This document shows positions 25,950-34,671 of a stretch of DNA of 64,000 nucleotides, one piece after another. Under the pieces are notes generated by a model. That model saw only the letters and a list, made by a program, of their open reading frames with translations, had not been told where the DNA came from and did no database searches. Where the stretch lies: contig NZ_CP045121.1 in assembly GCF_011492965.1 (NCBI RefSeq), positions 868,001-932,000 on the forward strand, in the 5' to 3' direction. Position 1 is the stretch's first letter. Each line of letters starts with the position of its first letter. The position numbers and the translations under genes are program-made. The DNA comes from Rubrobacter marinus. GTDB lineage: Bacteria > Actinomycetota > Rubrobacteria > Rubrobacterales > Rubrobacteraceae.

Positions 25950-26873
25950 TTGGCTGCTTCTCTTATTCCAATAGATGTCAGGGAATGGCTCTTTGAGGTC
26001 TTCGCAGATTGCAACAAACGAGTTGCTAGCAAGATGACTCGTATACCTACCGTTCACGAAACGTCTTTGGACCTTTCGATGATTGAGCATCTCTCACAAG
26101 TAGCCGTGCCTGTGAGACTTCCTTCAGATTGGACGGTCCGACTAGACACGCACTATCTAGGGGGCGCTCGGCATTGGGGAACGTGGGAGATAGCAGATAT
26201 AGGCATTCTGTTTTTGCTTCGTCGCGCCGGAGAAGTTATTCGGAGTAAGGTAGCAGTCTTACAATCCAAACGTCTTTATCCTGTAGAGCAGGATTATGAA
26301 GAAGATGAACCGATAGATTATTATCGAGGATTCGGTAGACTATGGGAGCCCAGAGAATCGTTTCTGCGAGTAACCTCTGAGCGTGAGTTCCATTTCAAAC
26401 AAAGATCTCGTTACAAAGCTTTGGTCGTTAGCGACCATCAATACGTAGCTATACAAGAGTATGAGAATCGGCACGGAATTCCTGTCTACTACTTGCTATA
26501 CCATCCGCTTCGAATCCCGTCTGTTCGCAAGCTTCCGCTCAGTGGCGGACGCAGCGTTAGAGGCAAGTGCAAAGTTGGTTGCCGGATCGTTCCAGCCCAA
26601 GCCCTACGCGATGCTTTAAGCACACGAGAGAGAGCTTACACACCTAGCTACGGAGACCTAAAGTTTCTTCTTCCTCCCCCCTTTGATGAGCGCCAGTATG
26701 AGGTGGGTTGGCCGCTGGAGACGTTCGTAGCTGACTTGTTGATTCAGTGTGAGGAAGGCTATGTTGCTAGTGGACCATATGATGAGGGAATTAATGCCGT
26801 GTTCACTGAGCGGAATGCTCCTATCTCAGCAGCTATTTCAGTCACCATTGATGCGCCTGAAACCTTCGGCTGA
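25950..26873 (+). CDS. Lower-GC orphan protein of unknown function
   Basis: A 307-residue protein I cannot assign. Visible segments are LDTHYLGGARHWGTWEIADIG, VAVLQSKRLYPVEQ, PVYYLLYHPLRIPS and a GWPLETFVADLLIQCEEGY region; no membrane helix or signal peptide is seen. Its codons use far more A/T in third positions than the neighbours, and base composition by eye is near half G+C, in sharp contrast to fumC. The TTG start has ggag 10 bases upstream. It precedes a toxin-antitoxin pair, so it is probably horizontally acquired. I recall similar hypothetical proteins in other bacteria but no function. Confidence 0.75.
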   Translation: MAASLIPIDVREWLFEVFADCNKRVASKMTRIPTVHETSLDLSMIEHLSQVAVPVRLPSDWTVRLDTHYLGGARHWGTWEIADIGILFLLRRAGEVIRSKVAVLQSKRLYPVEQDYEEDEPIDYYRGFGRLWEPRESFLRVTSEREFHFKQRSRYKALVVSDHQYVAIQEYENRHGIPVYYLLYHPLRIPSVRKLPLSGGRSVRGKCKVGCRIVPAQALRDALSTRERAYTPSYGDLKFLLPPPFDERQYEVGWPLETFVADLLIQCEEGYVASGPYDEGINAVFTERNAPISAAISVTIDAPETFG

Positions 26874-26916
26874 GGAAGTAGGTGCTGACGCCATGCACCT
26901 TTAGGAGGAAAGCAAC

Positions 26917-27141
26917 ATGGCCGAATTGATGAATCGTATCACAGCGGACCCGGAGCAGTGCGGTGGGCGTCCCTGCATCCGCGGGAAGCGGATTCGGGTC
27001 AGTGACGTGTTGGATCTCTTGGCGAACGGCCTCTCACCCATGGAGATCGTTGAAGAGGTGCCCGATCTCGAACTCGAAGATGTTGGCGCGAGCTTGAGGT
27101 TTGCAAGCCGACGCTTGAATCATCCCCTCGTCGCTGCTTGA
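26917..27141 (+). CDS. DUF433 antitoxin-like protein
   Basis: A 74-residue protein matching DUF433: ITADPEQCGGRPCIRGKRIRVSDVLDLLANGLSPMEIVEEVPDL. These small helix-turn-helix-like proteins act as antitoxins or regulators for PIN-like DUF5615 toxins. The ribosome binding site taggagg is 9 bases before ATG 26917. Its stop overlaps the start of the next gene by 4 bases, the usual antitoxin-first layout. Confidence 0.88.
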   Translation: MAELMNRITADPEQCGGRPCIRGKRIRVSDVLDLLANGLSPMEIVEEVPDLELEDVGASLRFASRRLNHPLVAA

Positions 27142-27491
27142 TCGTTTGGATAGACGCTCAGCTCTCCCCGTACTTGGCGCGGTGGCTCTCCTCCGAATTC
27201 GGCGTCGAAGCGAAGCCGGTTCGGGAACTTGGCCTACGCGATGCCAAAGATCGTGAGATCTTCCTGGAGGCACGGGAGGCAGGAACTGTAGTGCTAACGA
27301 AAGATAGCGACTTCGTGCTGCTGCTCGAACAGCTTGGCTCGCCACCACAAGTTCTGTGGCTTGACGCCGGCAACACCTTGAACGCGCGCCTCAGAGAAGT
27401 CCTGGCGCAGACCTTCCCCGCCGTGCGAGACTTGCTCCTTCGTGGTGAACCCTTGGTCGAAATTTCAGAGGCGGAAAGCACGAATGCTTGA
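27138..27491 (+). CDS. DUF5615 PIN-like toxin
   Basis: A 117-residue protein with the PIN/Mut7-C-like pattern: WIDAQLSPYLARWLS at the start (first acidic residue Asp6), LRDAKDREIFLEAREAGTVVLTKDSDFVLLLEQLG in the middle with several conserved Asp, and a short C-terminal tail. Such proteins are expected to be ribonucleases kept in check by the DUF433 partner. The TTG start overlaps the antitoxin stop (TTGA), which couples translation. Base composition is intermediate between the orphan gene before it and the host background. Confidence 0.85.
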   Translation: MIVWIDAQLSPYLARWLSSEFGVEAKPVRELGLRDAKDREIFLEAREAGTVVLTKDSDFVLLLEQLGSPPQVLWLDAGNTLNARLREVLAQTFPAVRDLLLRGEPLVEISEAESTNA

Positions 27492-27702
27492 TGCTTTCGA
27501 CGAGCAAAAGCTTTGGTTCGTAGCCGTAAGACAAGCACCGCTTTGTCTGGTCTAGCAGGTGCATAACGAATGCGAACCCCTTGTGTACCGGCGGACGAGG
27601 AGGGGCTCCTCTGACGCTGACTTGCCGCTTGTTGGGGCAGTACCTGTCTCGTAGCCTTACCCACAGGAGCCCCATTTCCTCGACCCCAAATAGAGGTGAG
27701 CG
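27492..27702. other. Spacer with distant inverted repeat
   Basis: About 210 bases with no gene. ggggctcct at 27602-27610 and aggagcccc at 27665-27673 are exact complements 54 bases apart, which may form a long-loop stem shortly before the next gene (start 27703). Confidence 0.3.
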
Positions 27703-28104
27703 ATGAGTGCGACGCTGACGGTGCGAGACGAGACGACGTTTGCTTTCGGCGGGGAGGAGCGAGTGTTTACGCTCGATTTTTCGGCCGAGCGGGTGACGGT
27801 GCGAGACCTGATCCGCGTCCGCGTCCGCGGGGAGGTGGAGGAGTATAACGCCCGTCGCGGCGAGCTCTTCCGCGGCCTCGTGCAGCCGACCGACACGGAG
27901 AGGGTGTTGAACGGCTTCAGGGTGCGCGAGGGGCGCAGGATCGACGCTGAGGAGCAGGTCGAGCGGGCGATAGAGGCGTTCGGGCGCAACGGGTTCTTGT
28001 TGCTGGTCGACGACCTCCAGGTGGACGACCTGGAGGAGACCATCGAGGTCGGGCCGGGGACCACGGTGACGTTTCTGAAGCTCGTCCCGCTCGTTGGGGG
28101 CTGA
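27703..28104 (+). CDS. Small protein linked to the DUF4132 gene, function unknown
   Basis: A 133-residue acidic, cytosolic-looking protein. Visible segments are TTFAFGGEERVFTLDFSAERVTVRDLI and IEAFGRNGFLLLVDDLQVDDLEETIEV; no known catalytic motif was recognised. Gaggtgag precedes ATG 27703. The next start overlaps its last codons, so it is almost certainly co-expressed with the DUF4132 protein and may be its partner or regulator. Confidence 0.75.
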   Translation: MSATLTVRDETTFAFGGEERVFTLDFSAERVTVRDLIRVRVRGEVEEYNARRGELFRGLVQPTDTERVLNGFRVREGRRIDAEEQVERAIEAFGRNGFLLLVDDLQVDDLEETIEVGPGTTVTFLKLVPLVGG

Positions 28105-30664
28105 GGGGTTGTTCTTCTGGAGGAAGAAGGCGCGCGCGGCGGACCCCTACGAAGCGCTCGTGCACGAGATCGTCGAGGAGCAACGGAAGTCGGGGACGTA
28201 CTGGTTCAACTTCGAACCGAAGAACGTGCCCGCGGGGCAGCGCGTCCTCTCCCTGAGCCCCGAGGACCAGAAGGGTTTCGTGCTGGCCGCGACGGCCTGG
28301 ATCGAGGAGAACCGGGGTGGCAACGACTTCGCGCGCTGGGCGGTGGTCCACCGCACGATGACGGCGGTGCTGCGAAGGCGGCTCCCCTTCGACCACGCCG
28401 ACCTGATGGCCCTCCTGGCCTGGTCGCTGCGGCAGCCCCTCCACTATTTCTACGTCGCTCCGCAGTTGATCAAGGCCGTCGAGGGCTACACGAAGGAACA
28501 CGAGTTGACGCCGGAGCTTCGGGAGAGGATCGGGGAGCTCGCACAGCACCTGGTCTCCGGCTACACCACCGCCGATACGCGCCGGTGGGCGAAGAAGCTG
28601 AGGGAGCTCGCGGGGCTCCGCTCGGGGACCGTCCCGCTCGTGGCGGGCGAGGCGTGGTCGGACGTCGCTATCCACGACGTGGAGACGGAGGATGACGAGG
28701 GGCGACGGACGGCCTGGGTCGAGCTGCTCGGCCTCTGCGCGGGGGCCAGCGGAGCGAAGCCGTCGGCGAGGTGGAGGAAGGATGTGGAGCGGCACCTGGA
28801 GGGGATCGGCTTCGGGCCGTTCAAGGAGGCCGTGCTGCGGTGGTTCCCGCTCGTGGAGAGGCCGCGGACACGGCCCATCGAGGAGTGGTCGGAGTGGGCC
28901 CCGGACCCGAACCTCCTGATCGAAGACTCCAACGCCGACGTCCTGAAGGGCCTCGCGTGGGCGTGCGGCCTGCAGGAGGACGCGGAGCTCTCGCGCGCCC
29001 TCACGGCGCTGGCCTTGTCAGCGTACAAGAAGGTGCCGCAGGTCGGGGCGCGCTGCGTCCGGGTGGGGAACGCCTGCGTCTGGGCGCTGGGGAACATGCC
29101 CGGGATGGGTCCCATCGGGCAGCTCGCGCTGCTCAAGGTGCGGGTGAAGGCCGGGACGGCGCAGAAGGGGGTCGAGAAGGCCCTCGCGGCGGCGGCCGCG
29201 AGGCTCGGGCTGCCGGAGGACGAGATCGAGGAGATGTCCGTTCCTTCCTACGGGATGACGGAGGTTGGGCTGCGGCGCGAGGCTCTCGGCGGCTTCACCG
29301 CCGAGCTGGCCGTGACCGGGACGAGCTCGGTCGAGATTCGGTGGACGCGCCCGGACGGGAAGGCGCAGAAGTCGGTGCCGAAGGCGGTGAAGGAGGAGCA
29401 CGCTCAGGGCCTCGGGGAGCTGAAGGGGGCGTCGAAGGACGTCCAGAAGATGCTCACCGTCCAGCGCGACAGGATCGAGAACCTCTACCTCGAAGCGAAG
29501 GTCTGGCCCTACGGCGTCTGGCGGGAGCGCTACCTCGACCACCCCCTCGTCGGCACGCTGGCGCGCCGTCTGATCTGGCGCTTCACGGACGGCGACAGGA
29601 CGGTGGCGGGTGTGTGGTACGGGGGCCGCATGGTAGATCGGACCGGGCGCGTCCTCTCCTGGCTCGGCGACTCCACGCGGGTCGAGCTCTGGCACCCGAT
29701 AGGGGAGACGCCGGATGAGGTGATGGCCTGGCGCGACTGGCTGGCGGAGCTCGAGATACGCCAGCCCTTCAAGCAGGCCCACCGCGAGGTCTACCTGCTC
29801 ACCGACGCGGAGCGTAACACCCGGGTCTACTCGAACCGCTTCGCCGCCCACGTCCTCAAGCAGCACCAGTTTAACGCCCTGTGCTCGGCGCGCGGCTGGA
29901 AGAACAGCCTCAGGCTGATGGTCGACGACGAGTACCCGCCCGCGACGCGCCACCTCCCGGCCCACGGCCTGCGGGCGGAGCTCTGGGTGGAAGGCCTCGG
30001 CGAGGACTACGGGACCGACACGACCGAAGCGGGCACCTACCTGTACGTCGCGACGGATCAGGTCCGCTTCTACGGGTCAGACGCAAGAGAGAACTACGCC
30101 CACGCGGGCGGCGGCGGATACGGACCCGTGGTGTACGGCGCGGCCGCCGCTGCCGAGCCGCTGGCGCTAGAGGAGGTGCCACCCCTGGTCTTCTCGGAGG
30201 CGATGCGCGACGCCGACCTGTTCGTCGGCGTCGCGAGCGTCGGCAACGACCCCAACTGGTCGGACGGCGGGCCGGAGGGGCGCTACAGGGACTACTGGAC
30301 GAGCTACTCCTTCGGGGAGCTCTCGGCGACGGCGAGGACGCGCGCGCAGGTGCTGGAGAAGCTCGTGCCGCGGCTCAAGATAGGAGACAGGTGCCGCCTC
30401 GAGGAGCGTTTCCTCGTCGTCCGGGGCGACGTCCGGACGTACAGGATTCACCTGGGCAGCGGCAACATCCTGATGGAGCCGAACGACCAGTACCTGTGCA
30501 TCGTGCCCGCGAGCGGCTCCGCCTTCGGTGGCAACGGGAACGTCTTCCTGCCGTTCGAGGGCGACCGCACCCTGGCGGTCGTGCTGAGCAAGGCGTTCCT
30601 GCTGGCCTCCGACCGGGACATAAAGGACCCGACGATCCTGAGCCAGATCCACGGCACACGGTAG
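28094..30664 (+). CDS. Large DUF4132-domain protein
   Basis: An 856-residue cytosolic protein. The C-terminal third carries the DUF4132 pattern: RLIWRFTDGDRTVAGVW, VELWHPIGETPDEVMAWRDWL, IRQPFKQAHREVYLLTDAE, YSNRFAAHVLKQHQFNALC and RGWKNSLRLMVDDEYPPATR. The N-terminal part (about 100-500) seems helical and repeat-like. DUF4132 occurs in MolR-type proteins whose biochemical role is not settled. TTG 28094 overlaps the previous gene by 11 bases; TTG 28109 is possible. The near-full-length conservation and coupling to a small gene suggest a two-protein system. Confidence 0.82.
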   Translation: MGAEGLFFWRKKARAADPYEALVHEIVEEQRKSGTYWFNFEPKNVPAGQRVLSLSPEDQKGFVLAATAWIEENRGGNDFARWAVVHRTMTAVLRRRLPFDHADLMALLAWSLRQPLHYFYVAPQLIKAVEGYTKEHELTPELRERIGELAQHLVSGYTTADTRRWAKKLRELAGLRSGTVPLVAGEAWSDVAIHDVETEDDEGRRTAWVELLGLCAGASGAKPSARWRKDVERHLEGIGFGPFKEAVLRWFPLVERPRTRPIEEWSEWAPDPNLLIEDSNADVLKGLAWACGLQEDAELSRALTALALSAYKKVPQVGARCVRVGNACVWALGNMPGMGPIGQLALLKVRVKAGTAQKGVEKALAAAAARLGLPEDEIEEMSVPSYGMTEVGLRREALGGFTAELAVTGTSSVEIRWTRPDGKAQKSVPKAVKEEHAQGLGELKGASKDVQKMLTVQRDRIENLYLEAKVWPYGVWRERYLDHPLVGTLARRLIWRFTDGDRTVAGVWYGGRMVDRTGRVLSWLGDSTRVELWHPIGETPDEVMAWRDWLAELEIRQPFKQAHREVYLLTDAERNTRVYSNRFAAHVLKQHQFNALCSARGWKNSLRLMVDDEYPPATRHLPAHGLRAELWVEGLGEDYGTDTTEAGTYLYVATDQVRFYGSDARENYAHAGGGGYGPVVYGAAAAAEPLALEEVPPLVFSEAMRDADLFVGVASVGNDPNWSDGGPEGRYRDYWTSYSFGELSATARTRAQVLEKLVPRLKIGDRCRLEERFLVVRGDVRTYRIHLGSGNILMEPNDQYLCIVPASGSAFGGNGNVFLPFEGDRTLAVVLSKAFLLASDRDIKDPTILSQIHGTR

Positions 30665-30732
30665 GAGAGCGACCCGCACGCGGCCCTGCGGTACGCTACG
30701 CGGACGATCCGCAACCGAAGCCGGGGAGAGGC

Positions 30733-31125
30733 ATGGCAGGGAACGGCACAGATACGGGCATCTCGCTCTCCCGCGCGTTGCTGGGCGCCCTCTTCGTGGG
30801 AGCCGGCGCGCTGCACTTCTACGCCCCCGGCGCCTACGAGAGGATAATGCCGCCGTACCTGCCGCTGCACCGCGAGCTGGTCCTTCTCAGCGGCGCCCTG
30901 GAGATCCTGGGCGGCCTCGGGATGCTCACCGAACGGACGCGCCCCGCAGCAGGAGTCGGACTCGTCCTGCTGCTCCTCGCGGTCTGGCCGGCGAACCTCC
31001 AGATGCTGCTCGACGCCCGCGCTGCCGACAAGCCCTCGTGGTGGCTGGCGCTCCTGTGGGCGCGTCTGCCGCTCCAACTCCTGCTCATGGCCTGGGTCTG
31101 GCGTGCCTCTCGCCCTCGCGCCTGA
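30733..31125 (+). CDS. DoxX-like four-helix membrane protein
   Basis: A 130-residue protein with about four membrane helices. SRALLGALFVGAGALHFYAPGAYERIMPPYLP and the GALEILGGLGML segment match DoxX-like proteins, a broad family with links to redox or thiol stress. ATG 30733 follows ggggagagg. It lies 68 bases after the DUF4132 gene, so read-through is possible, but no functional link is evident. Confidence 0.8.
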   Translation: MAGNGTDTGISLSRALLGALFVGAGALHFYAPGAYERIMPPYLPLHRELVLLSGALEILGGLGMLTERTRPAAGVGLVLLLLAVWPANLQMLLDARAADKPSWWLALLWARLPLQLLLMAWVWRASRPRA

Positions 31126-31227
31126 CCCCTCCCTGGCGTAGGCTGTCCACGGGCGGGGAGCGGAAGCACGGCGCGCGGGAGCCCGCTACGCAGAGGGCTA
31201 TTCTCCTTCGTCCGGGAAGCTGTGCAG

Positions 31228-31233
31228 TATAAT
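31228..31233 (+). promoter_or_regulatory. -10-like box of msrA copy 1
   Basis: A perfect TATAAT in a short AT-rich patch, 37 bases before the msrA start. No convincing -35 box is visible. This gene has a normal leader with the ribosome binding site aaaaggagaggg. Confidence 0.5.
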
Positions 31234-31270
31234 AAGCATACCGATATTCAGATAAAAGGAGAGGGCTTGT

Positions 31271-31822
31271 ATGGCCGACGACGCGAGGCGTAGCGAGGTT
31301 GCGACGCTCGGGGGCGGTTGCTTCTGGTGCGTGGAGGCGGTCTTCGAGGAGACGAAGGGCGTCCTGAAGGTCGAGTCGGGGTATTCGGGCGGGTCCGTGG
31401 CCCATCCGACGTACCGGCAGGTGTGCTCGGAGACGACGGGGCACGCGGAGGTCGTGCAGGTGACGTTCGATCCGGCGGTGATCTCGTACCGCGACGTCCT
31501 TGGGGTGTTCTTCGCCACGCACGACCCGACGACGCTGAACCGCCAGGGGGCGGACGTGGGGACGCGGTATCGCTCGGCGGTCTTCTACCACGACGAGGAG
31601 CAGAGGCGCGTCGCCGAGGAGGTCATCGCGGAGATCGAGGCCGAAGGGGTGTGGGACGACCCGATCGTGACGGAGGTCGTGCCGTTCGACGAGTTCTACC
31701 GGGCCGAGGAGTACCACCAGGGGTACTTCCGGAACAACGCCCGGCAGCCGTACTGCCAGGTTGTTATAGCGCCGAAGGTGGCGAAGTACCGCAAGCAGCA
31801 CCTCGACAAGCTCAGGGCGTAG
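31271..31822 (+). CDS. msrA: Peptide methionine-S-sulfoxide reductase MsrA, copy 1
   Basis: A 183-residue enzyme that repairs oxidised methionine with thioredoxin. The active site is GCFWC (catalytic Cys near residue 17) and the family motifs [33 protein letters not shown] and EEYHQGYF are present. Further Cys in VCSETTG and PYCQVV may act as resolving residues. ATG 31271 has a strong ribosome binding site. A shorter second MsrA with different cysteines is at 36618-37088. Confidence 0.96.
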   Translation: MADDARRSEVATLGGGCFWCVEAVFEETKGVLKVESGYSGGSVAHPTYRQVCSETTGHAEVVQVTFDPAVISYRDVLGVFFATHDPTTLNRQGADVGTRYRSAVFYHDEEQRRVAEEVIAEIEAEGVWDDPIVTEVVPFDEFYRAEEYHQGYFRNNARQPYCQVVIAPKVAKYRKQHLDKLRA

Positions 31823-31845
31823 CGCGTCTAGTCCTGAAGAATAGC

Positions 31846-31880
31846 GCCCCGCGGCGGCCTTGGTGAGGCGGTCGCGGGGC
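31846..31880 (+). terminator. GC hairpin after msrA copy 1
   Basis: An 8-bp stem gccccgcg/cgcggggc with a 19-base loop, 24 bases after the stop. There is no T run, so it may end transcription weakly. Confidence 0.4.
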
Positions 31881-31939
31881 CGTGTCGTGCGCGTGGCCTG
31901 CCGCGGGGTCAAGGTGGGGACTTACTCTACGGAGGCCGG

Positions 31940-32317
31940 ATGGGGCTGTTTGATGGGTTGCTCGGGCATGCTTCGGAGATAGACGTCTCGAAGGTCGGGG
32001 ACGACTTCCGGCAGGTTCTGGCGCCCGGCGAGCGGGTCGAGAAGGCTTACCAGTTGATCCGGGATCTCTTCGTCTTCACGAACAAGCGCCTGATTCTGGT
32101 GGACAGGCAGGGCCTGACGGGGAAGAAGGTCGAGTACCACTCGCTGCCCTACAAGAACGTCACCCACCTCAGCGTAGAGACGGCGGGCCACCTCGATCTC
32201 GACGCCGAGCTGAAGATCTGGATCTCCGGGAGCCCCATGCTGGTCCAGGAGCAGTTCAACAGGAACCCGAACATCTACGAGGTCCAGAGCGTCCTCGCCG
32301 GCTACGTGCTCGGCTAG
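31940..32317 (+). CDS. Bacterial PH-domain protein (bPH_1-like)
   Basis: A 125-residue protein that is all one domain. ILPGE-like LAPGERVEKAYQLIRDLFVFTNKRLILVDRQGLTGKKVEYHSLPYKNVTHLSVETAG is the typical bacterial pleckstrin-homology pattern (cited in pieces: LFVFTNKRLILVDRQG, YHSLPYKNVTHLSVETAG). Members form rings and their roles are largely unknown. ATG 31940 follows acggagg. It is a single gene about 200 bases before the rhodopsin operon. Confidence 0.9.
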   Translation: MGLFDGLLGHASEIDVSKVGDDFRQVLAPGERVEKAYQLIRDLFVFTNKRLILVDRQGLTGKKVEYHSLPYKNVTHLSVETAGHLDLDAELKIWISGSPMLVQEQFNRNPNIYEVQSVLAGYVLG

Positions 32318-32435
32318 GCGAAGAACAGCGGAGGGAGCGCGACGCCGGCGCCGACCACCGTCGAGGCCTGTCGGCCCGCCACGACCGTGCTCTAGATGCG
32401 CGCGAGGGACCAAGACGCCGCTCCCCGGGGTAAAG

Positions 32436-32449
32436 GTAAGAAGTCTTAC
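32436..32449. promoter_or_regulatory. Palindromic site upstream of the rhodopsin operon
   Basis: gtaaga-ag-tcttac has 6-bp perfect arms and lies 73 bases before the rhodopsin start, in a short AT-rich break in the GC-rich leader. It could be an operator for a light- or stress-responsive regulator; the regulator is not in this window. Confidence 0.4.
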
Positions 32450-32521
32450 TTATCGAAGGCGGGCGCGGGAGTAGGATGCTTTCAACAGAACCTCTAAGGG
32501 AAAGGGAGGGACAGAGAAGGC

Positions 32522-33232
32522 ATGGATACCGTATTCTTGTCTATCGGAGCGTTGGGCATGCTTGTGGGCGCGGTGTCTTTCGCGTACCTCGGTACGCAAG
32601 CTCCGCAGGGCACCCGACATTTCTACGCGATAACCTTTGTAATAGCGCTGATCGCATTTCTCTCCTACCTGGTGATGGCGACGGGCGGGGGGGCCACGCT
32701 GGTCGGAGACCGGGTCTTCTACTACGCCAGGTACGTGGATTGGGTCTTCACCACGCCGCTGCTGCTCCTCGATCTCGCGCTCCTGGCGCTGGCGCGTCCC
32801 GGCCGGAACGTCGGGCTGATCGTCGGCATCATCGTCCTGGATCTCTTTATGATACTTACGGGGCTGTGGGCCGGCGCGACCGAGGGCGCCGGGCGCTACT
32901 TCCTCTGGTTTATCAGCACGGCCGCCATGGTCGCCCTCCTCTACCTCGTGGTAACCCGGCTCTTCGCCGCCGCGCGCACCCAGTCGCCCGGGGTGCAGCA
33001 GGTCTTCAGGACCCTGGCGATCCTGACGGTGGTCCTGTGGTCCCTGTACCCCATCGTGTGGCTGCTCGGTACAGAGGGCTTCGGCACCGTGGGCATCACC
33101 ACCGAGGTCGCCCTCTTCCTGGTCCTGGACCTCTCGGCGAAGATAGGCTTCGGCTTCCTCCTCCTGACCAACCGGCAGGCCCTGGGCGAGATCTCCAGCG
33201 GCGGTGCGGCGAGGCCCGCCAGGGTCAGCTGA
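32522..33232 (+). CDS. Bacteriorhodopsin-like proton-pumping rhodopsin
   Basis: A 236-residue seven-helix retinal protein. Helix C reads RYVDWVFTTPLLLLD, giving Asp73, Thr77 and Asp84 at the places of bacteriorhodopsin Asp85, Thr89 and Asp96 (DTD type). Lys207 in LDLSAKIGFGF is the retinal Schiff-base site, with Asp203 matching Asp212. Glu185 and Glu195 match the proton-release pair Glu194/Glu204. These residues together predict an outward proton pump rather than a chloride/sodium pump or sensor. It leads an operon with crtY and blh, which make its retinal. Confidence 0.95.
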   Translation: MDTVFLSIGALGMLVGAVSFAYLGTQAPQGTRHFYAITFVIALIAFLSYLVMATGGGATLVGDRVFYYARYVDWVFTTPLLLLDLALLALARPGRNVGLIVGIIVLDLFMILTGLWAGATEGAGRYFLWFISTAAMVALLYLVVTRLFAAARTQSPGVQQVFRTLAILTVVLWSLYPIVWLLGTEGFGTVGITTEVALFLVLDLSAKIGFGFLLLTNRQALGEISSGGAARPARVS

Positions 33233-33366
33233 GCCCTACGGTCTAGCCGCAAAACCAGGAATCGCTTCCAGGCCGCGCCGGTGTCCTATAGAGGGTACCG
33301 GCGCGGCACGTCGTGACCGCGCGAGCACGCCCGTTCGGCCGCCGACGATCCGGAGAGGGAGATGCA

Positions 33367-34665
33367 ATGACGCCGATCGCGAGCGGAGGGACGGGGATAG
33401 CAGCGGCGCCGCGTCCCGCGCGCCCGGCGCGAGAGAGGGGCAGCCCCGTCGCCCTGCCCGCGGCCCTCGACCGGCCCGTGCGCGACGACTACGAGTTCGT
33501 GATCCTCGGCGCGGGATGCTCCGGTCTGAGCCTGTGCCACTACCTGCTGGAGGAGGGGGTGGACGCCCCTATCCTGATACTCGACCGCAAGACCTCCTTC
33601 GAGGACGACCGCACCTGGTGCTTCTGGGACGTCGAGCCCACCCCCTTCACCCACCTCGCTCGCGGGGAGTGGAGCTCCTGGTCCTTCGCCTCGGAGGCGG
33701 GCTCGGTGACCCAGACGACGAGCCGCTACCCCTACAAGTACCTCGCCGGCCGGGACTTCTACGAGCACGTCCTCGACCGCCTCGCCGGGAGTCCGAACGT
33801 CACGGTTCGCCTCGGCGAGGGGGTGGGCGGGTACGCGGAGGAGAGCGGAGGGGTCGGCGTCGAGACCTCCGCGGGCAGGGTTCTCGCCCGTCGCGTCTTC
33901 GACGGCCGCGGCCTCCCCCCCGGCTCCGCCGCGTTCGAGGAGGCTCGGCGGCGCTCCGTGTGGGTGCCGCAGGAGTTTCTCGGGCGTCGCATCAGGACGC
34001 GTCGGGACGTCTTCGATCCCGGCCGCTGCACGCTGATGGACTTCTCCGTAGACCAGTCACGGGGCTTGCGCTTCGCGTACGTGCTCCCGACGGGGGAGAG
34101 GGAGGCCCTCGTCGAGAACGTCTACCTCTCGGAGACGGGTACCTCCCGGCAAGGGCACCGGTCGGAGATAGGGGCGTACCTCGAAGGCTCCTACGGTCTC
34201 GGCCCCGGGGAGTACGAGGTGATGGGGGAGGAGAGGGGCTACATCCCGATGACGGACCACCGGTTCCCCCGCAGGCTCGGGGAGAGGGTCCACAGCATCG
34301 GCATGCTGGGCGGCGAGACGCGCCCCTCGACGGGGTACGCCTTTCTGCGCATCCAGCGCTACTGCCGGGAGCTCGCCCGCGCCGTCTCGGCGGGGTTCGA
34401 GGAGCCGCCCGCGAGGGTGCATCCCCGGCGCCTGGACCTGCTCGACGGGATCTTCTTGCGTTTCGTGCGGGAGCGTCCAAAGGAGTGTCCGGAGGTCTAC
34501 CGGAGGATGTTCGCGGGCGTACCTCCCGACGCCCTCGTGCGTTTCCTGACCGAGAGGAGCACGCCGCTCGACGAGGCTCGTCTCGTCCGGGCGCTACCGA
34601 AGAGGCCGTTCCTCGCGCTCGCCGTCGAGGCTCTGCTCGAAAACGCCAGAGGCAGGAGAACGTGA
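33367..34665 (+). CDS. crtY: Lycopene beta-cyclase CrtY
   Basis: A 432-residue flavoprotein that closes both ends of lycopene to give beta-carotene. The FAD-binding start is YEFVILGAGCSGLSLCHYLLEEG (about residues 42-64); other CrtY-like segments are DDRTWCFWD, FEHVLDRL-like YEHVLDRL, FSVDQ, and GMLGGETRPSTGYAF near the C-terminal substrate site. ATG 33367 follows ggagaggg. The gene lies between rhodopsin and blh and feeds the latter with beta-carotene. Geranylgeranyl synthase, phytoene synthase and desaturase genes are not in this window. Confidence 0.93.
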   Translation: MTPIASGGTGIAAAPRPARPARERGSPVALPAALDRPVRDDYEFVILGAGCSGLSLCHYLLEEGVDAPILILDRKTSFEDDRTWCFWDVEPTPFTHLARGEWSSWSFASEAGSVTQTTSRYPYKYLAGRDFYEHVLDRLAGSPNVTVRLGEGVGGYAEESGGVGVETSAGRVLARRVFDGRGLPPGSAAFEEARRRSVWVPQEFLGRRIRTRRDVFDPGRCTLMDFSVDQSRGLRFAYVLPTGEREALVENVYLSETGTSRQGHRSEIGAYLEGSYGLGPGEYEVMGEERGYIPMTDHRFPRRLGERVHSIGMLGGETRPSTGYAFLRIQRYCRELARAVSAGFEEPPARVHPRRLDLLDGIFLRFVRERPKECPEVYRRMFAGVPPDALVRFLTERSTPLDEARLVRALPKRPFLALAVEALLENARGRRT

Positions 34666-34671
34666 CGAAGT

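Noticed and set aside
25919-27702. Prophage or insertion sequence at the lower-GC insert
   Set aside because: No integrase, transposase, terminal inverted repeats or target duplication could be seen; it is reported only as probable transfer.
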